Assembly: GCA_028583415.1 (NCBI GenBank) | Contig: CM053266.1 | Coordinates: 6,953,217-7,017,216 of the forward strand | From: Protea cynaroides | Lineage: Eukaryota; Streptophyta; Magnoliopsida; Proteales; Proteaceae | Direction of reading: 5' to 3' | Length of the DNA: 64,000 nucleotides | Shown: piece after piece, positions 1 through 12,129 of the stretch | Numbering within the stretch: position 1 is the first letter of the stretch | How the letters are laid out: the number at the start of each line of letters is the position of its first letter | Notes under the pieces: model-generated | Told to the model about the DNA's origin: nothing | The model's input: the letters and a program-made list of their open reading frames with translations, nothing else | Database searches by the model: none | Position numbers and translations under genes: made by a program

Positions 1-570
1 GTGTATAGAGGTGCGGCAGCCACCAAACCTTTCTATAGCATATTGCAAACTTATAAACCAGACCAAAGATATGAATCGAATGCATGCATATGTTTGTTGC
101 ATTGTTTTGTTTGCTCACTGAGCCGTGATGTATGCTCACCCTTTTGACGTCGAATATTTTTAGTTCTTGATGCCTACTGTTGAAGAATATATGAATGCAC
201 CGTCGTATAGACACGATGCTGCGATGGACGTAGAAGCTGAAGAAGATGGCATGATTCGTCGTGCGAGTGCAACTCATGTGTTTTTTATTAGCTTAATTGT
301 TTAGTTATGGGAACATGTAATTGACTGTTTTACTTTATTTTATGTCTTGATGTATATTGGAGATTACTGGATACTTAATTATGCTATCACTTCAGATACT
401 CAGTTCATTAGAATTAAAGACTTCCACTATCATTTATTTACTCTGATTTTGCTTATGGAATGTATCTGGTTTAATCGAATGGGCACGGCCTATACGAGAT
501 CCTGGTTGAACCATTGGTCTATGGATGATTCATCACACCATTCTGGTTGGTTCAGAATTGGGGTGTGACA
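1..570 (+). repeat. Element A 5' LTR, 3' portion
   Basis: Ends in TGTGACA at 570, directly followed by the PBS, and aligns with the last 580 bases of the LTR at 10120-12409. The 33-codon leader ORF seen in other LTRs (here from about 192) is broken by small deletions in this copy. Confidence 0.9.
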
Positions 571-573
571 ACT

Positions 574-585
574 TGGTATCAGAGC
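574..585 (+). other. Primer binding site, element A
   Basis: TGGTATCAGAGC, complementary to the 3' end of plant initiator-methionine tRNA. It lies three bases past the LTR end, as expected for minus-strand priming. Confidence 0.92.
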
Positions 586-1957
586 TCTCAGGCTCTGCTC
601 TATTAAACCAAAATACTACCACAAGGATCGTGAACTGAGTTAGGATAAATTAAAAGCTGTAATAAAAACACACCATAAGCACCTATGTTGTATGAGACAT
701 AAACTAAGAAGAGAATAATGCATATATGTAAATGGAAAATCAATGTTATATATAGAAAAGATACATCAAAATCATAGTACGTTCCACAACCTCGATAATT
801 ACTCTGTAATATAAAAAGGAAAAAAAAGAAATAAATGGCATCATGAAGCTGGGGTGCTGGAGGAGGAGGTGCCTCACGATCTCGGTCATAGTCCTCAGTA
901 TATACTCTCGTAAGCCAAGCTACCTGAGTCTAGGTCACCTGGAGACTAGCAGCTAAATCTGCTACCCTCTGATCTGTGGTGCACTGAGCCTCCCAAATCT
1001 CACGTAGCAGCCCCATCATGTCATCTGGTAGTGGGCATGAAGGACCAACTGAGTGAGAAGGAGCCCAAGAAGGACCAGCTCCAGTGGAATTCTATGGTGA
1101 TAGAGGAGGTATGGCATCCACATCCATGTACATCCGATCATCATCCTCCTCATCATCACTCTTGTGTGCCACCGCTCCTACCTCTGGTGTTGCTATTGCC
1201 GCCTCTGCATCTGCTGCCGGTACCTGAGTGAGAGGATGTCTCATAGTATTTTTCTCCTCGTCACTGACATGCACATCTCGCATCCCCATCCTGCAGATGG
1301 CCTCCCAGTCAAGGTCAATCGAAAAAGGGTCCTCGTGAATCCTCTCATCGACCAAGTCTACCTGCAGGCGAGTGAATAGAGTGGTGATCAAACACCCATA
1401 GGGTAGGTTACCCACCAGACCAGGTGTCGTGGCATGGTGCGTGGTCCTGATAATGATATAACGAAGGCAGATAGGAAGCCTAGTGCAGATGCAGTACAAA
1501 AGGTACTGGGTCAACTGTAAAACCCTCTCATAGTGTCCACTCTGGGGAATCAGGTTGTGCTGAATGATTTTGCATTACACTCGGGGCTCTGGATGTAAGA
1601 CCCGTATCGAACTAACCGGTCTTACCACCTTGTACCAGGTCTACCTATCATGGTCGAGCCAAATGGGCCAAGTGCATAAAGGAAATAGCAAAACCAGATA
1701 TTAAACTGACTCAAAAATAGTAAAATAGAGGGCGGGGTCGCATACCCAGATAGGCAGGGTCGGACCCCCCTCATTAGGAAGTTGGACCCCTGGTAATTTG
1801 ACTGAGGGTCGGACAATTTAGACCTGAGGGTCGACGGGATCTCCGACCCCCTCATCGACCCCCTCTTTGCCGACAGAAACCATAAATAGAAAACTTTCCA
1901 AATTTCAAGGGGATTCTTTCCTAATCTCAATGGGACTTATTTTGGGAGGTTCTCCTC

Positions 1958-1965
1958 TATAAATA
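1958..1965 (+). promoter_or_regulatory. TATA box of the LTR promoter (solo LTR)
   Basis: TATAAATA in the context CTCTATAAATAGGACGTCC, which recurs at the same LTR position in the D and C LTRs (17447 and 26370) and in G on the other strand. A GA-rich leader follows about 50 bases downstream. Function is inferred from position and conservation. Confidence 0.75.
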
Positions 1966-3533
1966 GGACGTCCCTTAGTCTCTTTCACTCCTTTTCAAAC
2001 CCTAATTGAAAGTGAGAGAAAGAGAAGAGAAAGAGAAGAGAATGAAAGTTGGAGAAGAAGACTAAAGAGAAGAATTCAGAGAAAACTCTGAATCTCAGCA
2101 AACCTAAGGTATGGGTATGTTTCCATTAATGATTTAAAACCTTAGAATAGTTCATGAAGAGGGTATGATCTAGGAGAAACCCAAATCATCCATCCATGGG
2201 AGGATTTCAATGAAATCCATGGAGGAAATCATGGTAGGCAAAGTAAAGAAGAAACCTAGAGTTTTAAGCCATAGAACAAGCATAGAATGGATTGTGGAAG
2301 TAAGCCATAGGACCCAAAAATGAAAGAATGGACTATAGGATGAAATTCTCGACTCAAACCACGGGGGGTCGCACGTGGGGTCGATTGGGAATCGACCCTA
2401 CCAGACCACAGGATCGACCCCCAGCATTCGAGAAGTCCAGGGATGCGGTGGTCGCACCCAGGGTCAATGGTACATCTGACCCTGGCATCGACCCTACCCC
2501 TGGGGGTTACATAAAACTGCTACCCTACCTGCGACCCGTCCTGCGACCTCGCTTAACAGCAAGCCTAAAATTTTCGGAATGACTTCTAACTAAAATCTAT
2601 CGACTTGTTAGGTTCTCCTATTGATATAAAAGTGATTCTTAAAGCTTGAAAGAGGATCTACACTCAAGCAAAGGTGAGGAAACAAGACCTAAACTAATTG
2701 ACTAATAATAAACTGTTTTTATTCTTGAGTCCAATGCCATGACTGATCCTATGCGTGTATACTTGTAATGTGCATTCAACATGTCATCCAATATTTCTTC
2801 TATTAATGTTCATGCATATTTAATTCGGTTTATTTATAACTTGATGATGATGATGATGCTAGGAATAGACATATGAATGTTTGTGTGTGGTTAGTGTACT
2901 TGATGCGAGTGGGGCATCAGGGGAGGTGTTATTCGGTGCTTGATCCGGGCACTTTAGCTCTATCTCTACTCAAGTCTTGTCCACTGACATCGTCGTATCG
3001 CCATGACCTTAGCAGAACTATTACATCGTAGAATATCAGGGGAGGTGGTCTCGGACCGTGTAGTCTTCGACTCTGCCAGGGGGCCTTAGCTCTATCCCTA
3101 TGGACGTATTGAGGGATGCTGGGGTGAAGCCTTGGATACACTATTTGACATTAGGATCGATTAGTTGCGAGCCCAGTTTGCAAGCCCTTGCCAGCAAGGG
3201 CTTACGTATTGGTATGGGTAGAGCATCAGGGGAAGTGTTATGCGGTGTTTGATCCGGACACTTTAGCTCTATCTCTATTCCATGGTGGGTGCATGTGGGA
3301 CGACAATAAATGTTAACCTTTGGTGGCTTCACACACTCGTGTATAGAGGTGAGGCAGCCACCGAACCTTTCTATAGCACATTGCAAACTTATATACCAGA
3401 CCACAGATATGAATTGAATGCATGCATATGTTTGTTGCATTGTTTTGTTTGTTTACTGAGCCGTGATGTGTGCTCACCCTTTCGACGTCGAATATTTTTA
3501 GTTGATGATGCAGGTACCACTGTGGAAGATTAT

Positions 3534-3635
3534 ATGAATGCTTCTGTATACGGACACGTGGCTGCGATGGAGGCTGAAGACATAGTGGAGACGCATGACT
3601 CCTCATGCAAGTGCAACTCATGCGTTTTCAATTAG
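3534..3635 (+). CDS. LTR-encoded conserved 33-aa ORF (solo LTR copy)
   Basis: A 33-codon ORF starting MNAS and ending in an H-D-S-S-C-x-C-N-S-C-V-F tail with an immediate stop. Copies of identical length occur in LTRs of A, C, D and F, and a 34-codon version occurs in E, although surrounding DNA differs. This copy has Lys for the usual Glu between the first two Cys. It lies downstream of a predicted intron acceptor (GATGATGCAG at 3503-3512), so it would be the first ORF in the spliced leader apart from a short upstream ATG in this copy. It matches no known domain that I recognise. Function unknown; translation is a hypothesis. Confidence 0.5.
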   Translation: MNASVYGHVAAMEAEDIVETHDSSCKCNSCVFN

Positions 3636-4405
3636 ATTTTTATTTGAACTATTAAGGAAATGTAATTGATATTTATTTACTTATGTCTCGGTTGATACAA
3701 CATAATTTGATATTTTATTTATGATTATCACAGTTAGATTCCTCAGTTCATTTAATATTAAGACTTCCGCTATTGTGTATTTATTCTGATTATGGTTGTG
3801 GATGTGTATGGTTTAATCTAAAAGGACACAGCCTATTAGAGATCCTGGTTGAACCGTTGGTTTATTAGCGGTTCATCACACCGTTCTGAATAGTACAGAA
3901 TTGGGGTGTGACACTGGACGTAGGTTAATTGCCTTCATCTGCCAGCAATCATCCCAAAGAATCTGGTTATCTATTTCTGCATGCATTCACACCGATAGGA
4001 ACGAGGGTTCCTTGGGTGAGCAGTATACCAAGGGACCGTCATTTGAGATACCCAGGATATTAACCAACTCCTGACAGTTAAATGAAACCTCTACCCCTTT
4101 AACTAAACTAGTGATCCTGAGCTCTCTGCCCCTATTTATATCCTTTGGGTCACCCTCCACCTGTAAATTATAGTAAAACTGTTTCACCAACTCAGGACAG
4201 GTGCAACCCTTATATAGAATCACAGGGAGCCAGTCCATATCACCAAATGCTCCCTCCACATCAAATAGGGCTAGGCTGGCCAAGTTGACACAATGACCCC
4301 TTTCCACCTTCTTGCGCTCGTACCAGGGATACTATGCCTCCATTTTAATGGACCTGAAGTGACGGGGATCGTGAACTCTGGGGACTTTAGTGCGAGCCAT
4401 GTTAT

Positions 4406-4843
4406 CTGCAAGGGCATAGACCAATAAGCAACATATCAAATATAGTGAAAATTCAAAATTATGGCATTATGACAGCGTGATTGGCCAAAAGCCTCACTTT
4501 TCACCCAAACATTTGGGCAGGAGGACTTACATAGGTCCCACTCCATCCTGCAAGGTTCATACAGTTGGAAATTTAAACTAGTTGGGTCGAATTTAAAGAA
4601 TTTTGACAATTAGGAAAAACCCCAAAATTTAGGTCAAAAATGAGAATTTTTAAGTTTCTATTAAACTAACCAATGAAACTCGAATTTTCTAGAGGGCTTT
4701 CATTCATTGGGTGGCCAATAGCAATAACCCCCAATAAAAATCAAATTTTTACGGTCAGAAAAATTTTAATTGGAAGAAAACCCTATAAATGGAGCAAAAC
4801 CAAGGTATGAAAGCTTAAAAAGGAGAAAGAGTAGGGAACATAC
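4406..4843 (-). other. Predicted 5'-UTR intron of the element A antisense gene
   Basis: On the minus strand a donor CCAG|GTATGTTC lies at 4844/4843 and an acceptor CCCTTGCAG ends at 4406, five bases before the ATG. Elements C and F have introns of 444 and 443 bp at the same place. Upstream is a conserved block GAGTTGCTACAATG (minus strand, 4904-4917), presumably part of the first exon or promoter. Confidence 0.65.
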
Positions 4844-5029
4844 CTGGAGGAACGGAATGTAGGTCGTAGACCGATGAAAAAATCACCAAATTCGTACGGT
4901 TGACATTGTAGCAACTCAGTGGTGGTGAGTTGAGTTGTGAATAGTAGAAGACAAAAGTGAAAATAAGAAAATGGCCCGAAATCAGAATTTAAAAACCAGA
5001 TTTGGTATCATGTGGTCACAGAATTTGAC

Positions 5030-5155
5030 CAAAAATGCGACCCCACGATCGACCCCATGAACGGCCACAGGCTCTCGGTGAGCTGACAGGGTTTGTATGG
5101 TCGCAACCCTGTGGTCGCATATAGTGTGACCCCACAATCGACCCCACAATGAAAA
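5030..5155. promoter_or_regulatory. GGTCG/TCGACC motif cluster between divergent genes, element A
   Basis: Several copies of GCGACCCCAC and ATCGACCCCA-like motifs lie between the antisense gene's first exon and gag. The same placement is seen at about 30465-30685 (C) and 59045-59190 (F), which suggests a shared regulatory or structural role. Confidence 0.4.
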
Positions 5156-5293
5156 TGCCCTGTTTTTGACTGAATGACTTTAAAATTGAAACTTTGCCTT
5201 GTTTATTTGGAAATTAAAATGAGATCATTGTATATTATGCTTGCCTCATATGTTTCCTTGATTTTCAGACACTACCACCACCGAAGACAGCAA

Positions 5294-6582
5294 ATGACTG
5301 GCCGTAGAGTAAGTAGAAGAGACAGAATGTCAACCCATCTCCACCACCTATGGAGACCAATGAGAATTAAGGTCAGCAAGGATAGGAAGGAAATATTGGA
5401 ACTCAACATGCTGCGCCTCAGAATGTGCACACCCAAGCCAATCCAACCAACTTACCTGCACCACCTACGGATTTGGCTACTGTGGTGATGAATTTGGCAT
5501 AGCAAATGCAGCATATACAGAAAATGCAAGCCAACATGCACGCTGCTATGGGAATTGCTTTCCCAGTTGCAAACACAACATCTCTACCTCCAAGACAAGC
5601 TAGTACGGCACCTGGTGGTAGCAACATTGTACCCCAAGCATCGCAAACACCAGCAGTACAAGGTCAAGTGCCAAACCCTAAAGCACTGCAAGGCGGGTAT
5701 ACCAAGGTAATTATCAGTACCAACTGCCTATGTATAGAGCATATGCACAGTATCAGCTTGATCACTCCAGACTGATCAAGCATTTCCTGAAGTTGAAGCT
5801 GAAGGAATTCACAGAAAAACCATCAGACTCATTGTGGCCAGCTCACTGGATCGACGAAATGGAAAGAAACTTTATGATGATGACTATAAATGAAGAAGAA
5901 AAGGTATTATGTGTCGTATTTATGTTGAAAGGTGACGCACACCACTGGTGGAAATCAACTAGAAGTTATATGTTAACAAAGCACGCCCAATTGACATGGG
6001 TTATTTGTAAAGAAGCTTTCTTCAAGAAGTATTTTCCAAGGAGTTTCAGATCAAATGGAAAAGGAATTTCTGAGTTTGTATCAGGGATAGATGATTGTAG
6101 ATGTATATCAATAGCATTATGAAGAACTGTTTTTCTTTGCTCCCTCTAGCATGCAAGAGAAAAATACCAAAACCCGAAGGTTCGTTATGGGACTTAGGGG
6201 AATCATCCGTGAGCATGTATTGGGATTAGAAAAGAAAATTTATAATGAAGCTGTACAGATTGCTCGAGTACTAGAATCGAGCCAGAGGGAAAGTTATTTT
6301 GCTCAGAACAGAGGTATAAAGAGGCCCAATGGAAACTCATACAACGGAGGAAACTCAAAGACATTTAAACCCTTCCGTACTCAAGGCTTCAATGCTGCAG
6401 CCAAAACTACCCCAACAGCCCTACCTCTATAAAAGTAAGTAGTGTTGGAGTTAAATGCTTCAACTGTGATCAAGTAAGACATTATTCAAGAGAGTGTCCC
6501 AAGCCAAGGAAGCAACTACAGCAAGGAAAGGTTTATGCAGTTACTTCTGAGGATGCTGCCACATCACCTGATGTGGTCACAG
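5294..6582 (+). pseudogene. Element A gag, broken
   Basis: Starts MTGRRVSRR, the conserved start of this gag. The capsid-like core is recognisable: SLWPAHWIDEMERNF, GDAHHWWKST and KKYFPRSFR (about 5770-6050), then MGLRG and YNEAVQIARV. A CCHC zinc knuckle (CFNCDQVRHYSREC) lies near 6456-6497. Gag packages the genomic RNA into cytoplasmic particles. Frameshifts near 5400, 5710 and 6050 and several stops destroy the frame. A splice-acceptor-like TTTTCAG ends at 5268, 25 bases upstream of the ATG. The frame would join protease only if 6583-6651 is removed. Confidence 0.85.
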
Positions 6583-6651
6583 GTATGACCTGAACTGTTC
6601 ATTTTGTACTACCTTGTGTAAGCATGTAGACTAAATTAAATCAAATCACAG
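6583..6651 (+). other. Candidate gag-protease intron, element A (69 bp)
   Basis: Begins GTATGACC and ends AATCACAG. If retained, translation stops at TGA three codons in, giving Gag only. If removed, the DVVTG end of gag is joined in frame (phase 1) to the start of protease. Similar segments of 70, 70 and 66 bp occur at the same place in C, F and E, with both ends conserved and the middle diverged. Confidence 0.65.
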
Positions 6652-9600
6652 GTATTGTACCTATTAATGGCTTACCCGCCAGAGTACTCTTTGACTCTGG
6701 AGCCACTCATTCTTTTATATCTGTGTCTTTTGGAAAGAAGTTAAATCTGTCCCTCAGACCTTTAGACTATAAACTACTTGTACGATCACCTATGGGATTA
6801 AAAGTGGAACTAGACAAAGGTTATGGACCATGTCCAGTTCTTATCGGCGAGAAGATTTTGGAGGCAACCTTAATCCAACTTGAGATGGTAGACTTTGACA
6901 TTATCTTGGGAATGGATTGGTTAGCTCGGTACTCCGTAAACTTATTATGTGCAGAAAAGAAACTGACATTTAAAGACAAAGAAGGAGCAGATTTTAGTTT
7001 TGAGGGAACCAAACTTCCCCGTAAATGAAAACTCATTCTCTCTGCATTAAAGGCTAGAAAATGCCTCGAGAAAGGAGGAATTGGGTATCTAGTATCCGTG
7101 GTCGACCTCAACAAGGAAGCACCACGAATGGAGGATATTGAAGTTGTGCAAGAATTTTTAGATGTATTTCCTAAGGAACTACCAGGACTACCACCCAATC
7201 GAGTGACAGAGTTCGTGATAGATCTTATACCCAGAGCCGCACCAGTATCAAAAGCACCCTATCGAATGGCTCTTATTGAAATGAAGGAACTGAAGGTATA
7301 GTTACAGGAATTACTGGACAAGGGTTATATCAGAAGCGGTCGAAGGAGGAGGGCGATAGGAAGCACCCAGCATATCACCATGGGGGCGCCAGTATTGTTC
7401 GTGAAAAAGAAGGACGGTAATGTTCGACTGTGTATAGACTATCGGGAATTGAATAAGCTTACAATCAAGAATCGATACCCGTTGCCTCGGATCGATGACT
7501 TGTTCGATCAGTTGCAAGGTGCCAAAGTGTTTTCCAAAATTGATCTTCGGTCAGGATACCATCAGTTGAAGATTAAGGAAGGTGATAATCCGAAGACAGC
7601 ATTCAGAACTAGATATGGACATTATGAATTTTTAGTCATGTCTTTTGGATTGTAATGCACCCGTAACTTTTATGGAACTCATGAATCGGGTATTACATGA
7701 TATATAGGATACGTCACTTATTGTATTTATTGACGACATACTAGTCTACTCCAAGGATAAAGAAACTCATATCACAAATCTAAGAGCCGCTTTGCAGCGA
7801 CTAAGAAAAGAAAAGCTTTATGCAAAATTTACTAAGTATGAATTCTGGCTGAATGAAGTCGCTTTCTTAGGCCATGTTGTATCCACCGAAGAAATTAAAG
7901 TGGATCCTAGTAAGATTGAAGCCATCATGAAATGGGAAGCACCTAAGAATGTTGCCAAAATCAGAAGTTTCTTAGGTTTAGCTGGGTACTATCGACAATT
8001 CATGGAAGATTACTCTAGAATCGTCGTACCTCTCACCAGTTTGACAAAGAAAGGAGAAAAGTTTGTTTGGACCGACAAATTTGAAGAGTGTTTCCAAACA
8101 TTGAACGCTAGATTGATATCAGCTCCCATCTTGACTATTCTGATTCCTAGACAACCATTTACCTTGTACACCGATGCGTCGGGGTTAGGTTTGGGATGTG
8201 TGCTTATGCAAGGAGAACAAGTAATTGCGTATGCCTCAAGACAACTGAAGAGACATGAGAAGAACTATCCCAGTCATGACTTGGAATTAGCAGCAGTAGT
8301 ATATGCTATTAAGATATGGAGACATTATTTGTATGGAAAGAAATTTCATATTAAATCATATCATAAGAGTCTCACTCATCTTTTTAATCAGAAGGAGTTG
8401 AACATGAGACAGAGAAGATGGCTGGAATTACTAAAGGATTATGATGGTGGTATCCAGTATCATCCAGGAAAGCTAATGTAGTTGCTGACGCACTAAGCAG
8501 GAAAGCTATGACAGAATCCCAAGAAAAAGCTAGTGCAAATGCTATAGTGTGTGTCACAGGAAGAGTATTTAATTACGATAACGAGCAGTTCGTGATTGAT
8601 ATTCCGAATGAATCAACTAACAAAGGGTTTATTCATCTATTCTCAAACATGTTTGCTTCATTAAAGATTGTACCTGATCTATTAGACAAAGTGAAAGCAG
8701 CTATTAAATCAGACCCTTATCTGAGAACGGTGCAAGAAGACCTTGAAAAAGGTAGGACTACTCCTGAGTTCACCTTGGACGTTGAAAAGGTACTAAGATA
8801 CAAAGGAAGGGTATGTCTTCCTAAAAATAAAGACTTGGATATTAGACAAAGACTCATGAAGGAAGCGCTCACAACTGAATATTCGGTTTAAAGAAATTCT
8901 ATTGGCGGAGAGGAATGAAAGCGGATGTAGCTAAATTTGTGTCTCAATGCCTAAATTGTCAGCGGGTAAAGGATGAAAGGCAAAGACCTGCAGGATTGTT
9001 GCAGCCACTACCAAAACCGGTATGGAAATGGGATTGCATCACTATGGACTTCGTTACTGGATTACCATTGACTCCCTGAGTAGTTGACACAATCTGGGTG
9101 ATTGTAGATCGTTTGACTAAGACAGCTCGTTTCATAGCTATACGACCTCAGTATACCCTAGAGAGGTTAGCTACGATGTATGTTGATAATATTGTCAGAT
9201 TGCATGGTGTACCTGAAAGCATCGTGTTCGACAGAGACCCACGTTTTACCTCAAGGTTTTGGTAAAGATTACAGAAGGCTATGGGTACAACGTTGAAGTT
9301 TAGTACTGCATTCCATCCTCAGACCGATGGACAGTCAGAACGTACCATTCAGATTTTAGAAGATATGCTCCGAGCTTACGTAATTGATTTCAAAGGATCA
9401 TGGGATGAGAAATTACCATTGATTAAGTTCGCTTATAATAATAGCAATCAAGCGACTATACAGATGTCACCCTATGAAGCACTGTATGGTAGGAAATGTC
9501 AAACTCCTTTATTTCGGAACGAACTTGGAGAACGGAGTTTTTTTGGACCAGAGTTTATTGAAGAGACTTGTCGAGTGGTCGACATTATCAAGGAAAGAGT

Positions 9601-10091
9601 CCGAACAGCTCAGAACCGTCAAAAGCAATATGCAGATAATTGATGCAGAGATCTCAAATTCACTATAGGTGATAAGGTATTTCTGAAAATATCTCCTATA
9701 CGTGGTTTGAAAAGGTTCAGACAGAAGGAAAAGTTGTGTCCCAGATATATTGGACCTTCTAAAGTTCTAGCTAGACGTGGAAAGGTAGCATATCAGTTAG
9801 CATTACCCCCATCCATGTCAAGTGTGCATGATGTATTTCATATCTCATTACTAAAGAAGTACATATGAGATATAACACACGTCCTAACAATAGATCCACC
9901 GGGTCTAACAGATGATTTGACATTCGAAGTAGTACCAATCGAAATTATCAGCCAGAAGGTTCAACATTTACACAACCGTGACATTTACTTGGAGGAGCCA
10001 AAATGTAGAAGAGATAACATGGGAAGAAGAGAATGCTATGCGAAAGAAATATCCTCGCCTTTTCGACTCAGAAGGTATGTGCAAATTTTGA
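6652..10091 (+). pseudogene. Element A pol (PR-RT-RH-IN-chromodomain), broken
   Basis: Protease with LFDSGATHSF (about 6690); RT with KDGNVRLCIDYRELNK, KIDLRSGYHQLK and FIDDILVYSK (7400-7760); RNase H with LYTDASGLGLG (about 8165); integrase with the C-x2-C pair (QCLNC, about 8947), FVTGLPLT and LKFSTAFHPQTDGQSE; and a chromodomain near the end. Lesions include stops at about 7026 and 7300, a roughly 27-bp insertion near 7335-7365 in RT, a frameshift after MSFGL (7655) and further stops and frameshifts in integrase. In an active element it would make DNA from the RNA and insert it; the chromodomain is thought to guide insertion to heterochromatin. Confidence 0.88.
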
Positions 10092-10108
10092 GGATGAAAT
10101 TTATATAA

Positions 10109-10119
10109 GAGGGGGGAGT
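10109..10119 (+). other. Polypurine tract, element A
   Basis: A GA-only run (GAGGGGGGAG plus T) directly before the 3' LTR start. It is the plus-strand primer site. Confidence 0.88.
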
Positions 10120-10277
10120 TGTAAGACCCGTATCGTACTAACTCAGTCTTACCACCTTGTATCAGGTCTTCCTATCATGGTCGGACCAAGCGGAACAAGT
10201 GCGTAAAGAACCACAAGACTAGGTATGTAATTCGAACCATATATCATATAATTGAGATGTGTGGTGGCATACCTAAA

Positions 10278-10299
10278 GAGGTGTGGTCGACCACACCTC
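10278..10299. repeat. Perfect 22-bp palindrome in element A U3
   Basis: Centred on GTGTGGTCGACCACAC with three more paired bases on each side (GAG/CTC). It lies upstream of the TATA-like box and could be a dimer-binding site or a cruciform/hairpin. Confidence 0.8.
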
Positions 10300-12027
10300 A
10301 AAATAGTGAGACCACAGGAGTCTGGGACGTGTGTCGTATATTTGGGAAGTGTGGTCGATGAATCCTGCGACCCCACGTGCGACCACACGATGTCAAACTG
10401 ACCCCGTGATTAGGAAACCTTCCTAATCTAAAGGGGGTTCTTTCCTAATCTAAGTAGGACTCTATATGGAGGGTTTTCCTCTATATATAGGACTCCCTTA
10501 GTCTCTTTCATTCTTTTAGAACTCAAACTGAAAGAGAGAGAAAGAGAAGAGGAGGAACAGAAGGAAAATTGAAGAGGGAGACTAAGAGGAGGAATTTTAG
10601 AGAGAGCTCTATTTCTTCAGCAAGTTTAAGGTATCAAAACATCTCCTACATTAGTTGAATGCCTAGAATAGATCATAGAGGAAGTATTGATTTAAAGTAG
10701 GATCTCAACCATGAGACCCATAGATGGAAACTCAAAGGAAATCCGTGAAGAGTAGAATGGAGTAGATAATTGTGAAAAATATGAAATTAAGGCCATAGAT
10801 CAATCATAGGAAGGACCCTAATGATAGTTTAAAGAATCAAATCATAAAGGGATTAGACTAAGAATGAAAGTTGACCAAACACTTGTGTGGTCACAACTGT
10901 GGTCGACCACACGAGGCACATGATATGCGACCACACGTATCGACCACACACCCTGTGGTCGCAGAAACTGAGACCACAAGTGCAGCCACACCTGTGACCA
11001 CTCAGCTTATGGAGGTCTGATTGATTCCAGATGGGACATTTAAATATTTTAATTAATCAATATGAACTCTAACTTAGAATCCATAAATTTATTAGGTTTT
11101 CAAGTGGTTCAAAAGTAATTTACAAAGCTTGAAAGAGGAATAACAAACGATCAAAGGTGAGGGAACAATACCTAAACTAAATGGATGATAATAAACTGTT
11201 TACTTTGTTGAGTCCAATGCCATGATTGATTATATGCTTGTACAATTGTAATGTGGATCTCACATGTCATCCAATATTCATGCTATTACTGTTCATGCAT
11301 ATTTAATTCCATTTATTTATAACATGATGATGAGGATGATGCTAGGAATAGGCATGTGAATGTATGTGTGTGGTGGGTGTGTTGGATGCGAGTGGAGCAT
11401 CAGGGGGAGGACGTGGCATGGTGGTCTTCGACCTCATAATCAGACTCTAGCTCTATCTCTACTCAAGTCTTGTCCACTAACATCGTCGTATCGCCATTAC
11501 CTTAGGAGAACTATTACGTCGTAGGGCATCAGGGGAGGTGGTCTCGGACCATGTGGTCTCTGACTCTATCGGGGGGCTTTAGCTCTATCTCTATAAACGT
11601 ATTGAGGGATGCTGGGGTGAGGCCTTGGATACACTGTATGGCATTAGGATTGGTTAGTTGCGAGCCCAGTTTGTAAGCCCTCGCCAATAGGGGCTAATGT
11701 GTTGGTATGGGTAGGGCATCAGGGAAAGTGTTGGTGGTGTTTGATCCGGACACTTTAGCTATATCTCTATTCCATGGTGGGTGCATTTGGGATGACAATG
11801 GTGTTTGATTTATTGAGCGGATTCACACACTCGTGTATAGAGGTGCGGCGGCTACCAAACCTTTCTATAGCATATTGCAAACTTATAAACCAGACCAAAG
11901 ATATGAATCGAATGCATGCATATGTTTGTTGCATTGTTTTGTTTGCTCACTGAGCCGTGATGTATGCTCACCCTTTCGACATCGAATATTTTTAGTTCTT
12001 GATGCAGATCCTACTGTTGAAGAATAT

Positions 12028-12129
12028 ATGAATGCGACGTTGTATAGACACGTTGCTGCGATGGACGTAGAAGCTAAAGAAGATGCACATGATTCGTCGT
12101 GCGAGTGCAACTCATGTGTTTTTTATTAG
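12028..12129 (+). CDS. LTR-encoded conserved 33-aa ORF (element A copy)
   Basis: Starts MNATLYRHVAAMD, ends HDSSCECNSCVFY and a stop; exactly 33 codons like the C and D copies although many codons differ, several only at third positions. The preceding GATGCAG matches the predicted acceptor in other LTRs. Acidic middle, CxC-x2-C tail; no known family recognised. Whether it is translated is unknown. Confidence 0.5.
   Translation: MNATLYRHVAAMDVEAKEDAHDSSCECNSCVFY

Larger units (their letters stand above)
1594..3913 (+). mobile_element. Solo LTR of the element C subfamily inside element A
   Basis: Starts TGTAAGACCC and ends TGTGACA. It is flanked by a perfect 5-bp target duplication CTGGA (1589-1593 and 3914-3918) with no internal region, so it is the product of LTR-LTR recombination. 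Landmarks inside: GGGTCGA-type motif clusters at about 1734-1865 and 2365-2550, TATAAATA at 1958-1965, a purine-rich leader at about 2008-2100, a predicted splice donor at 2108/2109, a short GAT repeat near 2845, and the 33-codon ORF at 3534-3635. Confidence 0.95.
841..4400 (-). pseudogene. Element A antisense gene (Transposase_32-like), split by a solo LTR
   Basis: Reading leftward from an ATG at 4400 (MARTKVPRVHD start), this matches the antisense genes of elements C and F along its whole length. Recognisable parts are a block with GDMDWLPV and KQFYYNLQV (about 4300-4140), a block ending in the LGIS motif (about 4050), then, beyond the inserted LTR, a second block (about 1580-1380) and an acidic and proline-rich tail containing DYDRDREAPPPP. 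Pfam calls this kind of protein 'putative plant transposon protein'; its biochemical role is unknown. Damage: an early stop near 4337, other stops, the 2.3 kb solo LTR, and one base missing near the C-terminus. Confidence 0.8.

Noticed and set aside
3282..3533. Longer 117-codon ORF upstream of the 33-codon peptide
   Set aside because: The upstream part changes frame in D and is unrelated in E, and a splice-acceptor-like site precedes the conserved part. Only the MNA..CVF segment is supported.
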